Below, in pieces: positions 21,006-32,243 of a stretch of DNA of 64,000 nucleotides. Each line of letters starts with the position of its first letter. Within the stretch, counting starts at the first letter, position 1. Below the pieces are notes generated by a model. It was not told the origin of the DNA. It made no database searches and saw nothing but the letters and a program-made list of their open reading frames with translations. This DNA comes from Diogma glabrata (taxonomy: Eukaryota > Arthropoda > Insecta > Diptera > Cylindrotomidae), in the NCBI GenBank assembly GCA_963693315.1, contig CAVNZG010001043.1:46442-110441 (forward strand), written 5' to 3'. A program made the translations under genes and the position numbers.

Positions 21006-22834
21006 TAGATGGAGAGAAAAATCTTTTTAATTTCAAAAAAGCTTCTAAATTTGCTGAGCACCCAACTGGATCGCGTAACTTCTTTAAAGCCGCTAAGGCT
21101 ATCCAAGGTAATTTCTGTAAATCTTCTCTTCCTCCTCTTTTTGATAGAGATATACCTATTATTGACCCAAAAGAAAAGGCTAATTTGCTAGGACATATTT
21201 TTTCTATAAATTCTACCTTAGTCGAACCCAATTTCCAACCTACACCTATTCCTAAAGCATCGCTCAAAATAAAGCGAATAATTTTTCGTAAAAACATTAT
21301 TCGAAAAATGCTGTTAAAAATTAATACCAACAAGGCATCTGGGCCTGATAATATTCCTCCAATTATACTTAAAACGTTTGCTAGGGAGCTAGCACCTATC
21401 CTCACTAAAATATTTTATTTGTCTTATAAGAAAGGGATTTTTCCTGTAATATGGAAAATTGCTAGTGTACAGCCAGTAGCAAAAAAGGGTAGCAAAACTG
21501 ACCCATCCAATTACAGACCCATTTCAATTTTGTCAGTAGTGTCTAAAGTTTTTGAGAAATATATAAATTTTAATTTAATGAGCTTCTTAGAGTCTTCCAA
21601 ATTACTTAATGAAAGACAATACGGCTTCCGAAAAGGAAGAGCAACAGGAGATTTGCTTTCGTTTGTTACTCATCTTTGGAACAAATCCCTTGAAAACTTT
21701 GGTGAGACTTTCGGTGTTGCTCTTGATATTTCCAAAGCATTTGACAAAGTTTGGCACAAAAGTCTTATATGCAAGTTGAGATGTTATGGTTTAGATGAGC
21801 CACTAATTTCCTGGATTTCCTGGACACTACTAATTTCCAGCAAAAATTTCGAGGCAATGTTGACGGTATTTCATCGGATGTATTTTCGACTAATGCAGGA
21901 GTTCCTCAAGGTTCCGCTTTGTCCCCAACTCTTTTTCTTATCTATATTAATGACTTGTTGGTTTCAACAATTAATCCTATTCATAGTTTTGCTGATGATA
22001 GCACTCTTCATGCATCTCATGTTGAACCTAGATCGTATTCACCTTTAGCGCTTAATAACTGTAGATCAAATTTGATAGATTCATTAAATGTTGATCTTAA
22101 AACTATCTTTAATTTGGGGTGTTACTAACAGTGTTGAATTCAATACGTCCAAAACACAAGTTTGCCATTTTTCAAGATTATCAACACCTAACCCTTTTCC
22201 ATTGAAGTTTGATTCCAACGTTTTGATAGAGAAAGAGTCCGTGAAACTTCTAGGAGTTGAGGTTGAAAATAATATGAAATGGAATTCTCATATTTTTACC
22301 CTAGCAAAAAGCGCTGTTCAAAAATTGGGGTTTTTAGGACGATGTCGTAAGTTTTTCAGTAGCGAACAACTTCTTTTAATATACAATTTTTTTATACGTC
22401 CCTGCATGGAATAATGTTCTCACATATGGGGTGGAGCATACTTATGTAGTTTGAAGTGTCTTGATTCTGTACAGCGGAGAGCAGTTAAATTGATTGGTAA
22501 TTCAAATCTTACCAATGACCTTGATTCCTTGCAGCATAGAAGAAATGTTGCTGATTTGACGATTTTCTACAAATATGTCATGGATGAACGGGTTTCTGAA
22601 GAGATCAAATCGATTTTACCTAAGCCTGCAAACCTATCGCGTCATACCAGAGCATCGGTAGCGGCCCATCCTTTTACGGTTCAAATTATTAGATGTAGAA
22701 CTGTTGCCTCCCAGCGCGACTTTTTCAACAGAGTCTCTCATCTCTGGAATTCATTAACTTCGTGGGTTTTCCCTGATAACTTTAACCCTCAAAAGTTCAA
22801 AGTCAACGTTCATAAATTTCTAAAAGAAACTTAA
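21006..22834 (+). pseudogene. Jockey-like ORF2, reverse transcriptase and C-terminus
   Basis: RT blocks in order: INTNKASGPDNIPPIIL, KKGSKTDPSNYRPISILS, RQYGFRKGRATGDLL, ALDISKAFDKVWH, QGSALSPTLFLIYINDLL (partly out of frame) and the catalytic SFADDSTLHAS. A C-terminal region follows (SVQRRAVKLIG to VNVHKFLKET). Frame breaks near 21810-21920, 22110 and 22412 make the copy non-functional. Confidence 0.85.
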
Positions 22835-22938
22835 TTCTCAATTGATTATAATCCCTAGTTGGCATGGTATCTTCGGAAATTCAGAAACGTTAATGTATAA
22901 ATAATTTTATTAACACTAAACATGCCTAACTTCCAATA

Positions 22939-24085
22939 AAAAAAAAACTGATACAAAACTAAAACACCACACAAAAATAAAACGAGAAAAAATTAATCAA
23001 CACAAACTCGTAGAATCACTTTTACATAATCCAATTAACCTAGATGAAAATGATCAGATTGATGATATGTATGAAAAATTTAATGATCAACTACAACATC
23101 ATATATTGAACTGTACTACAACCTCACAGATCACAATTAAACAAAAAATCAACAAACCATGGATAACTGAGTCTATACTTGAAATGCAGCGCACTAAAGA
23201 ATTTTGGTTTAAAAAGAAAAACAAATATCCTAACAATGAGTACGTTAATTGGGAATATAATTTTTAGAGAAATAAATCAACCAACGAAGCACTCGCAAAC
23301 AAAAAAAAGTACTTTGCAGATAAATTCAGCAACAGAAGTAAAAATACAAAAGCAACTTGGGATATCATAAAAGAAGTCTTATATGATGGTAAACATACAG
23401 AAAGGAGTCTTAAGACTTAGTAAGACTTAGTAAACATAATGTTCTGCTAAACAATGTGAAAGAAAATGCTGACTATCTAAATGAATATTTCTCTACGGTT
23501 GGTGAAAATCTTTTAAAAAATTATAACACCCACTACACATCTGTAGCTCCAGAACCAAAATTCACAAATTTCACTGAAATCAGTGATACAGAAGTTCTTG
23601 AAATAATAAATACGCTAAAAAATACTTCATCTCGGGGATACGATAACATCGATGTTCATACTGTCAAATTGTGCAAATTCTTACTATTGGATCCATTAAA
23701 AAAAGTTATTAATCGGTCGATGAAGCAAGGAGTTTTCCCGAAACAACTAAAAATTGCTAAGGTAATCCCAATTTATAAAGGAGGAACAAAAACTGAAGTA
23801 ACAAACTATCGACCGATTAGTCTTAATTCTATTATATCAAAAATAATCGAAAAGGCAATAAAAAGAAGACTGATTGAATTTTTGGAACGAAATCAAATTT
23901 TGAGTAATGCACAATATGGCTTTAAAAATAATTCAAATACACAAATTGCGCTGTTCGATGCACTTTCCATGATTCAATCAAATGTTGACAATAAACTTAA
24001 AACCGGATCTTTATTCGTTGACATGTCGAAAGCGTTTGATACTGTAATTCCAACTATCCTGCGATCAATATTGATAAATTCACCA
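22939..24085 (+). pseudogene. CR1-like LINE, RT N-terminal half
   Basis: Resumes the disrupted LINE: linker (NKPWITESILEMQRTKEFW), then RT blocks NTLKNTSSRGYDNIDVH, NYRPISLNSIISKIIEKAI, NAQYGFKNNSNTQIAL and VDMSKAFDTV. It is cut at 24085 by the BEL-containing insertion and continues at 30007. Confidence 0.78.
24070..24085. repeat. 16-bp direct repeat, left flank of BEL-containing block
   Basis: ATTGATAAATTCACCA recurs exactly at 30007-30022. Reading of the LINE continues past the right copy, with a frame change. Confidence 0.75.
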
Positions 24086-24126
24086 TGCCGGCCCTCTTAA
24101 AAGGCTTGACTTTCAATAAATAAAAA

Positions 24127-26130
24127 TTAACATATATAATGAATTATATAATTTAGCACGACATGTGACAGTTTGGCTATACTTGCAGCATTCGTTGGCC
24201 AAAAACGTTGTCGTACTATTGAGACTAACTGTGTTGGACCAACATGTAAATTCTTTTCATGCTCATATCTAAATATAAGTGTAGTAATGTGATGATTTTT
24301 TGGAAGGAGGATTTGATGTTTGGAGTCATATGGGATATTTGCGTTTTTGATTCGGCCACCACCTTGAATTATATTATTGACATCTAAAAATGGTGTAAGA
24401 GAATGTATGTTACTTTTTTCGTTCACCATTCCTGTTTTCTTAATACTGGTTATTTCAGGTTTAAAGTGTTCAGACTGGACGATTTTGACAATGACCACTA
24501 AAGCTCGATCAAACTCATCAATTGTTAACACGCCTGTTTGCTTAATTTGATTGCGGCAATTATGGATAAACCTTATACAGAATGCCGTTACTCGAATTAA
24601 TTTTCTATATGAGCTATATTTGACTAAAGGAAAAAATTGTTGGTTATTTTGAAGAAAATTAATGGTTGTTTCCTTTGGTTTCAATTCAAGCAAGGTTGGA
24701 TCAATAAAGGTTTCGGGAACTGAGGGAATATAATTATTTCTTAATAATATCTCAGGCCCGTTCCACCATAATGTATTAGGTTTTAGATCGTTTGGCATTA
24801 TACCACGTGAAATGATATCTGCTGGGTTATCAGTTGTATTTATGTATTGCCCTACACAGTTTTCGGTCAGCTCCAGAATTTCAGTGACCCGATTTGCTAC
24901 AAATATTTTTAGTTGATATGGTGGTAGTTTTATCCAGTGTAACACAATAGTGGAATCCGACCAAAGGAATATTTTCTCGAATTTTATTTCTAGCGATTCT
25001 AGAACTGGATTTAGCAATTTACTTAATAAATGAGCAGCACAAAGCTCCAAACGTGGAATAGTGATAGTTTTTAGAGGTGCCACTCTGGATTTACTACACA
25101 ATAATGTAACTTGTGTGTTTTGAAATGCATCAATTGACTTAATATAAAAACAAGCTCCATATGCCTTTTCAGATGCATCAGCGAAACCATGTAGTTCTAA
25201 AGTGGAGGGTATAGAACTAGTGACACACCGAGGTATTTGAATATTAGGTATACAATTTAATTGATTTTTAAAATTAGACCACTTCAACTGCATTTCTATG
25301 GGTACTGGTGTATCCCAATTTGATTTTAATTTCCAAAGGGACTGAATCATGATTTTTGCAGTTACAAGAATTGGAGAAATGAGTCCCATTGGATCATATA
25401 TTTTCAGAACGTCGGAGAGAATTGATCGTTTGGTACAATTTTTACTGGTAACTGATAGGTTTTTTAAATTAAAACTAAGTACATCTTCGTTGGGTTTCCA
25501 TTCGACTCCTAAGGTCTTAATGGATTCATGAGAACTGGTGTCTTGGCTATCCAAACTTTCGCGAAGCTCATTAGGTATTGTGTTTAGAATATCTTTTGAA
25601 TTGGAACTCCATTTATGAAGCTCAAATTGCCCAATTTTTAGAAGGCTAATTAACTCATTTTTTATTTCTAAGGCTTCAGATAAACTATTTGCTCCTGTGA
25701 GAACATCGTCAACATAAAAGCCACGTTTTAGTATAGTAGCAGCTAGTGGAAAACGTGAATTTTCATTATCAGCCAACTGTTGTAAAGTTCGAGTGGCAAG
25801 GTACGGCGCTGAAGATGTGCCGTATGTGATAGTTGTTAGCTCACAAGTTTGAACGGGATCAGATGGAGCAAATCTCCACAATATTCTTTGCAACCTAGAG
25901 TTTGAAGGATTAATTAGAATCTGCCGATACATTTTACAAATGTCAGCAGTGAGTACGTATCTATACTTCCGAAATCTCAATACAATTTTAAAAAGATTTT
26001 GTTGGACGGTGGGACCAACTAACATTGCATCATATAATGATAAATTTGAAGACCCCTTGGCAGAAGCATCAAATACTACACGCAATTTCGTAGTAGAACT
26101 ACTAGGTTTCAATACTGCATGGTGAGGCAT
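24127..26130 (-). pseudogene. BEL/Pao pol: RT, RNase H and integrase start
   Basis: 667 codons. RT: PHHAVLKPSSSTTKLRVVF, ADICKMYRQILI, GTSSAPYLATRTL and the catalytic FYVDDVLTG. RNase H: LHGFADASEKAYGACFYI, IPRLELCAAHLLSKL and FLWSDSTIVLHWI. The integrase zinc region begins (LLPKNHHITTLIF, NLHVGPTQLV) but the frame ends directly after it, so the DDE core is lost. An in-frame TAA at its upstream edge separates it from the protease frame. Confidence 0.88.
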
Positions 26131-27207
26131 TTAGTAATAACTTAAACTAGGATCATCAAAAGTTTCGTCAACAATTTTCATATGATTATTTTCTAAATAT
26201 TCATTCATAAACTGGGTATATTCAATTTTAAGATCCGGATGGGAATTGAGACGTTGTTCCAAATAATTGAACCTTTTCATCGCTTGTGCTTTTGTTTCAC
26301 CAAAATTAACAACATTTGATTTTAACGGTAACGATACAACATACCTATTATCAGAATTTCGATAGGTTGTTTGAGAATAGAAGGTCTCACAAAACTGTTC
26401 TTCTTTGGTTAGACGCGGTTTATTTGGAACGGTTTCTAACTCAAAAAATTTCTTAAGAGATTCTTGAAGTTCTTCATTATTATTACTATTATGGTTGTTA
26501 GTAATACACAAACTTTGTTGGCTATCTCTTTGATAGTTACCACTTACAATAAAACCGAAAACTGTTTCTACTAACATCGGTAAATTTGGCTTCAATTGGA
26601 TATTTTTATTACGAATTGCATAGAAAAATATTTCAGCTCCAAGCAAGATATCAATCGGCCTAGGTAAATGACATCCAGGATCTGCTAAAATAATATTTGA
26701 AGGAATACCCCAAAGGGAAATATTCACTGGACTTTGAGGTAAAGCATCTGAAATGTTATTGACTACCAACAAGGTACATGGTTTTTTATAAGAAGAAGTT
26801 TTTGAACTAATTTCAGAAAATATTTCTTCATTGATTGAAGTAGCATTTTCATTTAAACCGGAAACTGAAACATTTGTCGTTTGGCGTTTATCAAAATTAA
26901 ACCTTTGGGCAAAATTAATGGAAATAAAATTTGACTGGCTACCACTATCCAACAACGCTCTTGCTTCATGAGTCTTTCCGAAGCGATCTTTAATTAAGAT
27001 AACTGCAGTTGATAACAGAGTTATTTTGCCAATATCTTTCTGTAGTGCACAAAATCCACCAGCTCCAATTTCTTGGCTTGTGCTTGGAATGGAATTTAAA
27101 TTGGAATTAGTAGTTAGGTTTTCAACCAAATTTGTGCTAACGGTAGTGGTATTGCGTATTGTGATGCAACAACGTATGATGCTTTTTAGAACATGTTTTA
27201 CAACCAT
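26131..27207 (-). pseudogene. BEL/Pao pol: aspartic protease (A17-like) and linker
   Basis: 358-codon frame. The protease active-site motif ARALLDSGSQSNFIS is near residues 83-97. The A17-type region (IDILLGAEIFF, ETVFGFIVSG) and the linker with RYVVSLPLK and AMKRFNYLEQRL are characteristic of Pao/BEL pol. It ends SLSYY-stop immediately before the RT frame. The stop is probably a single mutation in a once continuous pol. Confidence 0.85.
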
Positions 27208-28417
27208 GAATAAGGCAGTTACTTGTACAATGTTTTGAACTAAAACAATTAAGACATAAGTTTAGTTGTTTTACTTTTTCGTATCTACCGATTGAAGACA
27301 TTTCTAAAAATTTAGGGCATTCAACAAAACGATGAAATGGTAGTTGACATATGGCACAATTTTGAGAATAGTTTGTACCTGTTTTATGTTGATTGTTTGG
27401 ATTTTGGTGTTGCGAGGCACTAACGTAGACTGATCTTTTATAAGGTATGCTGGCGCTATGAGGCAGAATTACTTTATGTTGATGGCTGGGTAGTGTGGAT
27501 GACGATGGATTTTTATGGACATGTTGAAAGGGTGGTTGTACTATATCAGTTATACGTGTTTTCTCTATCAGAAACTGTTTCAATTTTACCCAATTGGGTA
27601 AAGCATTAGTCTCAGACTCACTTTCCCAATCCTTTCGTAACTGGAAATTAAACTTTCGAACAATACAATTGACTACAAAAAGTTCACCAAGGGCATTTAG
27701 TTTTTGGTCACAAGCTTCAAGGGAAGAAGTGTGACCAATTGCTCGATTTAAAAGATCTCTTAGTTCTTGACTACTACCTCTAATTATATTGGGCAAATTA
27801 ATTAAACCATCTAGGTGAACATCTATAAGCACTTTTGGGTTGTGGTATCTTTGATTAAGCTCATCCCATGCTTTTATATATCCGTTATGAGATAAGTCAA
27901 TATGACCAATTGTAGCACGAGCATCTCCTTTGAGGTGTTTTAATAATAAATTAAATTTTGTAATGGTATTTTTAATTTTGTCATTATTATGAATGACCGA
28001 TTCGAAGGTTTGCTTAAACGTAAGCCATTCATTTGGTTTACCATCAAAAATGGGTATATAGAGTTCTGGAATTCTAATATCTATATTATCGGAAATTTCA
28101 TAATTTTTAATAGGTTTTTTGGCAAATTGGCTATTGCTCAATACCATCAATTTTAACTTAGTATCTTGCAAAAATATTTCAAAATCTTGAACAAGATGTT
28201 CAAAATCAGGGTATTCCGCATCAGTTACATCGTCAGAAAAACGATCTTTTTTACTTTGAAAATCTAGATTAATTGAATTTAACTGTACTAATTTGCAATT
28301 TATCTCTGGCAAACTAAGGGAAACGGCAGTATTTAAGGATTTCTCAATTTGAGAAATGCTACATTTTAGCAATTTGAATTTTGATTTAAAATTATCAAAT
28401 TTGTTTTTTTTTTGCAT
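27137..28417 (-). CDS. BEL/Pao gag-like N-terminal polyprotein region
   Basis: 426 codons. The BEL-type gag domain (about residues 110-280: LYIPIFDGKPNEWLTFKQTF, LLLKHLKGDARATI, AWDELNQRYHNP) is followed by cysteine/histidine clusters (NCAICQLPFHRFVECPKF, LNLCLNCFSSKHCTSNC, KTCSKKHHTLLH) that bind RNA. It overlaps the protease frame by about 70 bp in another frame, where pol should continue, so one frameshift separates them. The start is M at 28417; an A-rich leader lies upstream. Confidence 0.82.
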   Translation of the reverse strand: MQKKNKFDNFKSKFKLLKCSISQIEKSLNTAVSLSLPEINCKLVQLNSINLDFQSKKDRFSDDVTDAEYPDFEHLVQDFEIFLQDTKLKLMVLSNSQFAKKPIKNYEISDNIDIRIPELYIPIFDGKPNEWLTFKQTFESVIHNNDKIKNTITKFNLLLKHLKGDARATIGHIDLSHNGYIKAWDELNQRYHNPKVLIDVHLDGLINLPNIIRGSSQELRDLLNRAIGHTSSLEACDQKLNALGELFVVNCIVRKFNFQLRKDWESESETNALPNWVKLKQFLIEKTRITDIVQPPFQHVHKNPSSSTLPSHQHKVILPHSASIPYKRSVYVSASQHQNPNNQHKTGTNYSQNCAICQLPFHRFVECPKFLEMSSIGRYEKVKQLNLCLNCFSSKHCTSNCLIHGCKTCSKKHHTLLHHNTQYHYR

Positions 28418-29389
28418 TTTTATGTTTTAAGTTTTTTATTTTAATTTTAGTTTAATAAATTTTATTAATTTAATGAGTTTAAATAATTGTTAAAAAAATC
28501 TGATTAAATAATTTATGTTATTTAATTTAAATTAAATTAAATAATTTATGGAATAATAATAGTTAATCTAAATATTAATAACTAAAATTTTAAAAAATTA
28601 ATACCTAAATAATGTTTTGAAACTATGTAATTGATTTTAATGGTTGGTTTACCTTAAACTTATTTTTCTTTTGAATTTGATGATGGCTGGCAGGATAGCA
28701 AAACTGTACTTTATTCTTTCTTCTGGCAGGATAGCAAAACTGTACTTTATTCTTTCTTCTCGTATATCTGATTTTTAGAACTTCACTTTGTACTTCAATT
28801 GAATTTTCTATAAATAAATTGATTTTATTTTACATAATGTTTCCAAATTAACACAGCTTTTTGTTTTTTTTTTGTTTGCACACAGGTTTGTTTTATATAT
28901 CACTGTTTCTGTTTCTTTTGCACTGTTTATTATAATTATTATTCACTATGATTAACTTGGCTTAAAAGTTCGGCAAAACTCAGATTTTAATTTGTATAAA
29001 CTGTTGTTATAATTTATTTTGCTCCTGTTATAATTTGATGAAGTTTGGTTTTAATTCGGTTCGAATGGACCAAAAAATGGTTGGTAATATAGTATGGACT
29101 GTATTAATATAATTCAAATTTGAGGATATATAATCGGCGATTATGATCTCTCAAGATGGTTTGGTAACTTTAAACAAAATTCCTGGATGGAATTTGTTCT
29201 CTTTTTAATTTAAAATTAAACAGCCTTTCTTCTTCGGATAATAAGTATTGAATAATTTATTTTCTTTAAATGTATTGTTACAAAATTTTCATATTTAAAA
29301 TGTATATTGTATATAATTATATATATAAGAATTTAAACTAAAACTAAAGGATCACAAAATAAACAAAACAAAGGAAGTAGATAGTAAAA
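28418..29389 (-). other. BEL leader and probable 5' LTR, boundaries unresolved
   Basis: No gene. Contains a 36-bp tandem duplication (28686-28757, unit starting CTGGCAGGATAGC). An LTR is expected here, but the 3' partner is missing, so ends cannot be defined. Confidence 0.45.
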
Positions 29390-29870
29390 TAATTTTATTT
29401 ATTTATTTAGCGTATGGTTTTTGTTGTGACACATTAAAAACAAAAATAAAACTTAAAATAGATAGATTTTCATATGAAATCTACATAAAACAAAACATAA
29501 ATACAAATTAAATGAGCTTACAATCAATATGATTGCGCGTCTTTTAGTTAAAAATTAAAAAGTAAAATATTAAAATATTTGAACATTGGGCAGTACATTT
29601 GAACATTAGATATTTACATCGAGCGAGTCTATCCATGCTACTACATCGGGAGTTGCCAAATGGATGTCTGAGATGTTGCCATTGTAACATCGAATTGGAC
29701 AAACAGTTGCAATGTGTTTTATAGTTTGTTGTGGAGCGCCGCAGTCACACTCAGGGGACTCTGAAATGCCCCACTTGTAGAAAGAATCAGCACAACGTCC
29801 ATGATTCGTTCTTATTCGGTTTTTATTAATAAAATAATGAAAACAAAAAATAGTTATTGTTAACACTAAA
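29390..29870 (-). pseudogene. LINE 3' end (C-terminal cysteine-rich domain), 5'-truncated
   Basis: 86-codon frame at 29606-29866 with RTNHGRCADSFYKWG, then SPECDCGAPQQTIKHI and TVCP: the CCHC-like C-terminal domain found after RT in several LINE clades. On its 3' side, a TTTA-type tail (29391-29410 on the plus strand) is consistent with a LINE 3' terminus. Confidence 0.65.
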
Positions 29871-30006
29871 ATGCGAAATATTTATAAAAAATTTAAGTAA
29901 AAAAAATGTGTTATAATATATTTTGTTTATTTTTACTGAACAAATACAAAAAAAGGAAAGGATATTGATTTGGATATTTTGAACGTTTTTTTATTTTTAA
30001 GATTAA

Positions 30007-31050
30007 ATTGATAAATTCACCACAATACTTCGGAGTTATGGTATCGATGGAGCCGTTCTCAACTGGTTTAATACATACCTAAACGACAGACAGCAATATG
30101 TAGTAATCAAAGAAATAAATAGCTGTACAAAAAACATCAAATTCGGAGTACTTCAAGGAAGTGTTTTGAGCCCAATACTTTTTTCACTCTACATAAATAA
30201 TCTGACTACATTCAAACTTCAAGGCGAAATAATCATGTTTGCAGATGATATATTAATAATCTATAATGACCATAACTGGAGCAATATTGAAATTAAGATG
30301 AACGCTGACTTATCCATCTTAAAAGAATGGTCTGAAGTGTTTAAACTAACACTAAACATTGAAAAAACAAAATATATGCTATTTAGTGAAATGAACAATG
30401 TTAGTCTTGACATATTATATAACACCAATAAAATAGAGATAGTATATCAATACAAATATTTGGGAGTCATTATAGATAGTAAATTAAATTGGGAACCTCA
30501 CATTATCACACTACAAAAAAAACTATCTGGAATTGCAGGAGTGCAAAAAAAAGTACGTGAATATATACCAGATTACATCAAACATCAATTGTTTTCATCT
30601 TTCTTTCAATCACATGTACTGTATAGAATAGTATGCTGGGGCACAGCTGCAAGATTTCTTATATCATCTATACAAACAACACAAAACAGGGTAATCAAAA
30701 ACCTTTTTGAATATGAGAGACTAACTCCTACAAACATAATTCATAATGAAAGAAAAATACTTAAAGCGCACCAAAACTACACACTGTTTGCTTCAATTAT
30801 GGTTCATAAAATTAAAACAAATCAAATCACATCCAGTATTATATTAAATTCTGTCAGTCAAAATCATAGATACCCTACTCGTTCTGGCGGAATATTAAGA
30901 ACAATAAGAGGAAACACAACAAAAAATGGCTATAATTCAGTACTCAATTCAGCACTCAGATCCTACAACGAAACACCAGTCAACATAAAAGAAATGAATT
31001 GTTCCATGTTTAAACATCACTTCAAGCAACTACTTATCAGAGCATCATAA
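30007..31050 (+). pseudogene. CR1-like LINE, RT C-terminal half
   Basis: Continues the LINE after the BEL block: TTILRSYGIDGAVLNWF and LNDRQQYVVI (up to about 30115), then a long frame from 30166 with SPILFSLYINNL, catalytic MFADDILII, thumb (YKYLGVIIDSKLNWEPHI) and the C-terminal region ending FKHHFKQLLIRAS. It stops at 31050. A 3' UTR of about 290 bp ends in an A run near 31348. Confidence 0.82.
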
Positions 31051-31348
31051 AACTATTTTCTTTGAAAATTAAATTGTTTGATAAAAATATATTAAATATC
31101 TCATATTCTGATTTCGCTCTCTTTCTAAATATAATAAACTATTATCTAAAAAAAAAATCAATCCACTTGTCAAATTTTCTTATTTTCTTTTAATTTCAAT
31201 TCAATTTTTAATTTGTAAAATATATATTTGTAAGTCTAGTTAGTTTTATTTTATTTTTTATAAATGTATCAACCACATTAAATATTTGTCAGATTCACTA
31301 TGATTTTGTAATCGAGAATTATGTAAAAATAAACGTAAAAAAAAAAAA

Positions 31349-31893
31349 GCGGCCCAAGTATCTAAAATATTTTTAAGGTCTACTTGTAGCTCCCCAGTTT
31401 TGAATAGCAGTCGATCTAGTTTGAGGGCCCTTCTTTAAGGTTTTAACCTGTTGAAAGAAGTTACGCGATTGATGTTCCTTATTGAAGCTTTCAATCTCCT
31501 CACACTTTCTCTTCCACCATTCTCTCTTCGCTCGTCTACATAGCTATGTAACGGCTTGTCTTGCCAGTTTATAGTTGTCCTTCGTGGACCTGGTATTGCG
31601 TCCTTGTAGACATTTTAGATAGTAATATCTTTTGTATTGAATAGCGTCAAGACATGCTTGATCAATCCATGGCTTCTGGGAGTGATTTTGGGGTCGTCCA
31701 AGTATTTCCTCAGCAGCGCTTAAGACAGCATCTCTGAGTAAATACTATGACTTATCGACATCTCCATTAATGCTTTCTGATTTCTCTAACGTTTCAGTAA
31801 TGTGGTTTTGATATATCTCTTCTGTTTCAGCATTCTTTAGTGATGAGATGTTAAATCGTTTCGTTGATTAAATTTTGGAATGCCTGGATTTGG
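31349..31893 (-). pseudogene. RTE-type LINE ORF2 fragment, EN-RT linker (piece 1 of the old copy)
   Basis: Reverse complement of the region equivalent to about 16520-17080 of the plus-strand RTE copy. It begins GCGGCCCAAG, the exact continuation of piece 2 at 17941-17949. Identity stays recognisable to about 31893 (…GGAATGCCTGGATTTGG) and then stops. Confidence 0.8.
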
Positions 31894-32054
31894 AAAGTGG
31901 GTAGTGAAATCCGAAATTCTACGTCCACGCCGTGCTACCTGGGTAATGCTTACAGAATTAGGTTGGTGTAGTTTAGAGGGGCAGAGTAAATACTTCATAT
32001 ACTCAATGATTCTGCACCATGGCGAGTCATTGGCGCCACAAAACCAATGCAACT

Positions 32055-32187
32055 CAAGCGTCTGTTCTCCATGTTAGGGGCGGCTTGGAGCGGGCGCCTG
32101 TCTTGGATCAAGCGGCTCGCTATATAAACGTGTAGCAAGCGTCTGTTCTCCATGTTAGGGTCGATTTGTAGCGGGCGTCTGTCTTAA
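32055..32187 (+). promoter_or_regulatory. Two-copy 5' UTR repeat upstream of RTE ORF
   Basis: About 50 bp starting CAAGCGTCTGTTCTCC at 32055 recurs at 32136 (period 81), with a TATATAAA-like stretch between (about 32121-32128). Position just before the ORF suggests LINE promoter monomers. This is inference. Confidence 0.45.
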
Positions 32188-32243
32188 AAGGTTGTTTCTG
32201 GTGACCTTAAGATGCAAAACGAACCCATTCACGAAAATTTGGG

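Larger units (their letters stand above)
19686..22938 (+). mobile_element. Jockey-like LINE (copy 1), inserted in the CR1-like LINE
   Basis: About 3.25 kb, with a 5' non-coding part to 19964, an EN-RT ORF in pieces, and a 3' UTR ending in an A run near 22929-22938. A related 5' and 3' UTR occurs in the second copy at 52540-57104. No ORF1 is seen, so it is either 5'-truncated or an ORF2-only family. Confidence 0.8.
24086..30006 (-). mobile_element. Composite insertion containing a truncated BEL/Pao element and a LINE 3' end
   Basis: A minus-strand BEL/Pao element (coding 24127-28417) lacks the rest of integrase and any 3' LTR. On its other side lies a minus-strand LINE 3' end (about 29390-29870). 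The 16-bp flanking repeat is longer than the roughly 5-bp duplication usual for BEL, so the block was probably not a simple BEL integration. Confidence 0.6.
17950..31348 (+). mobile_element. CR1-like LINE, disrupted by two nested insertions
   Basis: The pieces 17950-19685, 22939-24085 and 30007-31348 add up to about 4.2 kb. In order they contain a 5' UTR, ORF1, endonuclease, RT, and a 3' UTR ending in an A run (about 31337-31348). The flanks belong to one RTE copy that rejoins precisely, which fixes both ends. Insertions are a Jockey-like LINE (19686-22938) and a BEL-containing block (24086-30006). Confidence 0.8.

Noticed and set aside
29055..29085. tRNA primer-binding site for the BEL element (GGTTCGAATGGACCA)
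   Set aside because: Too short a match to a tRNA 3' end and the adjoining LTR edge cannot be defined.
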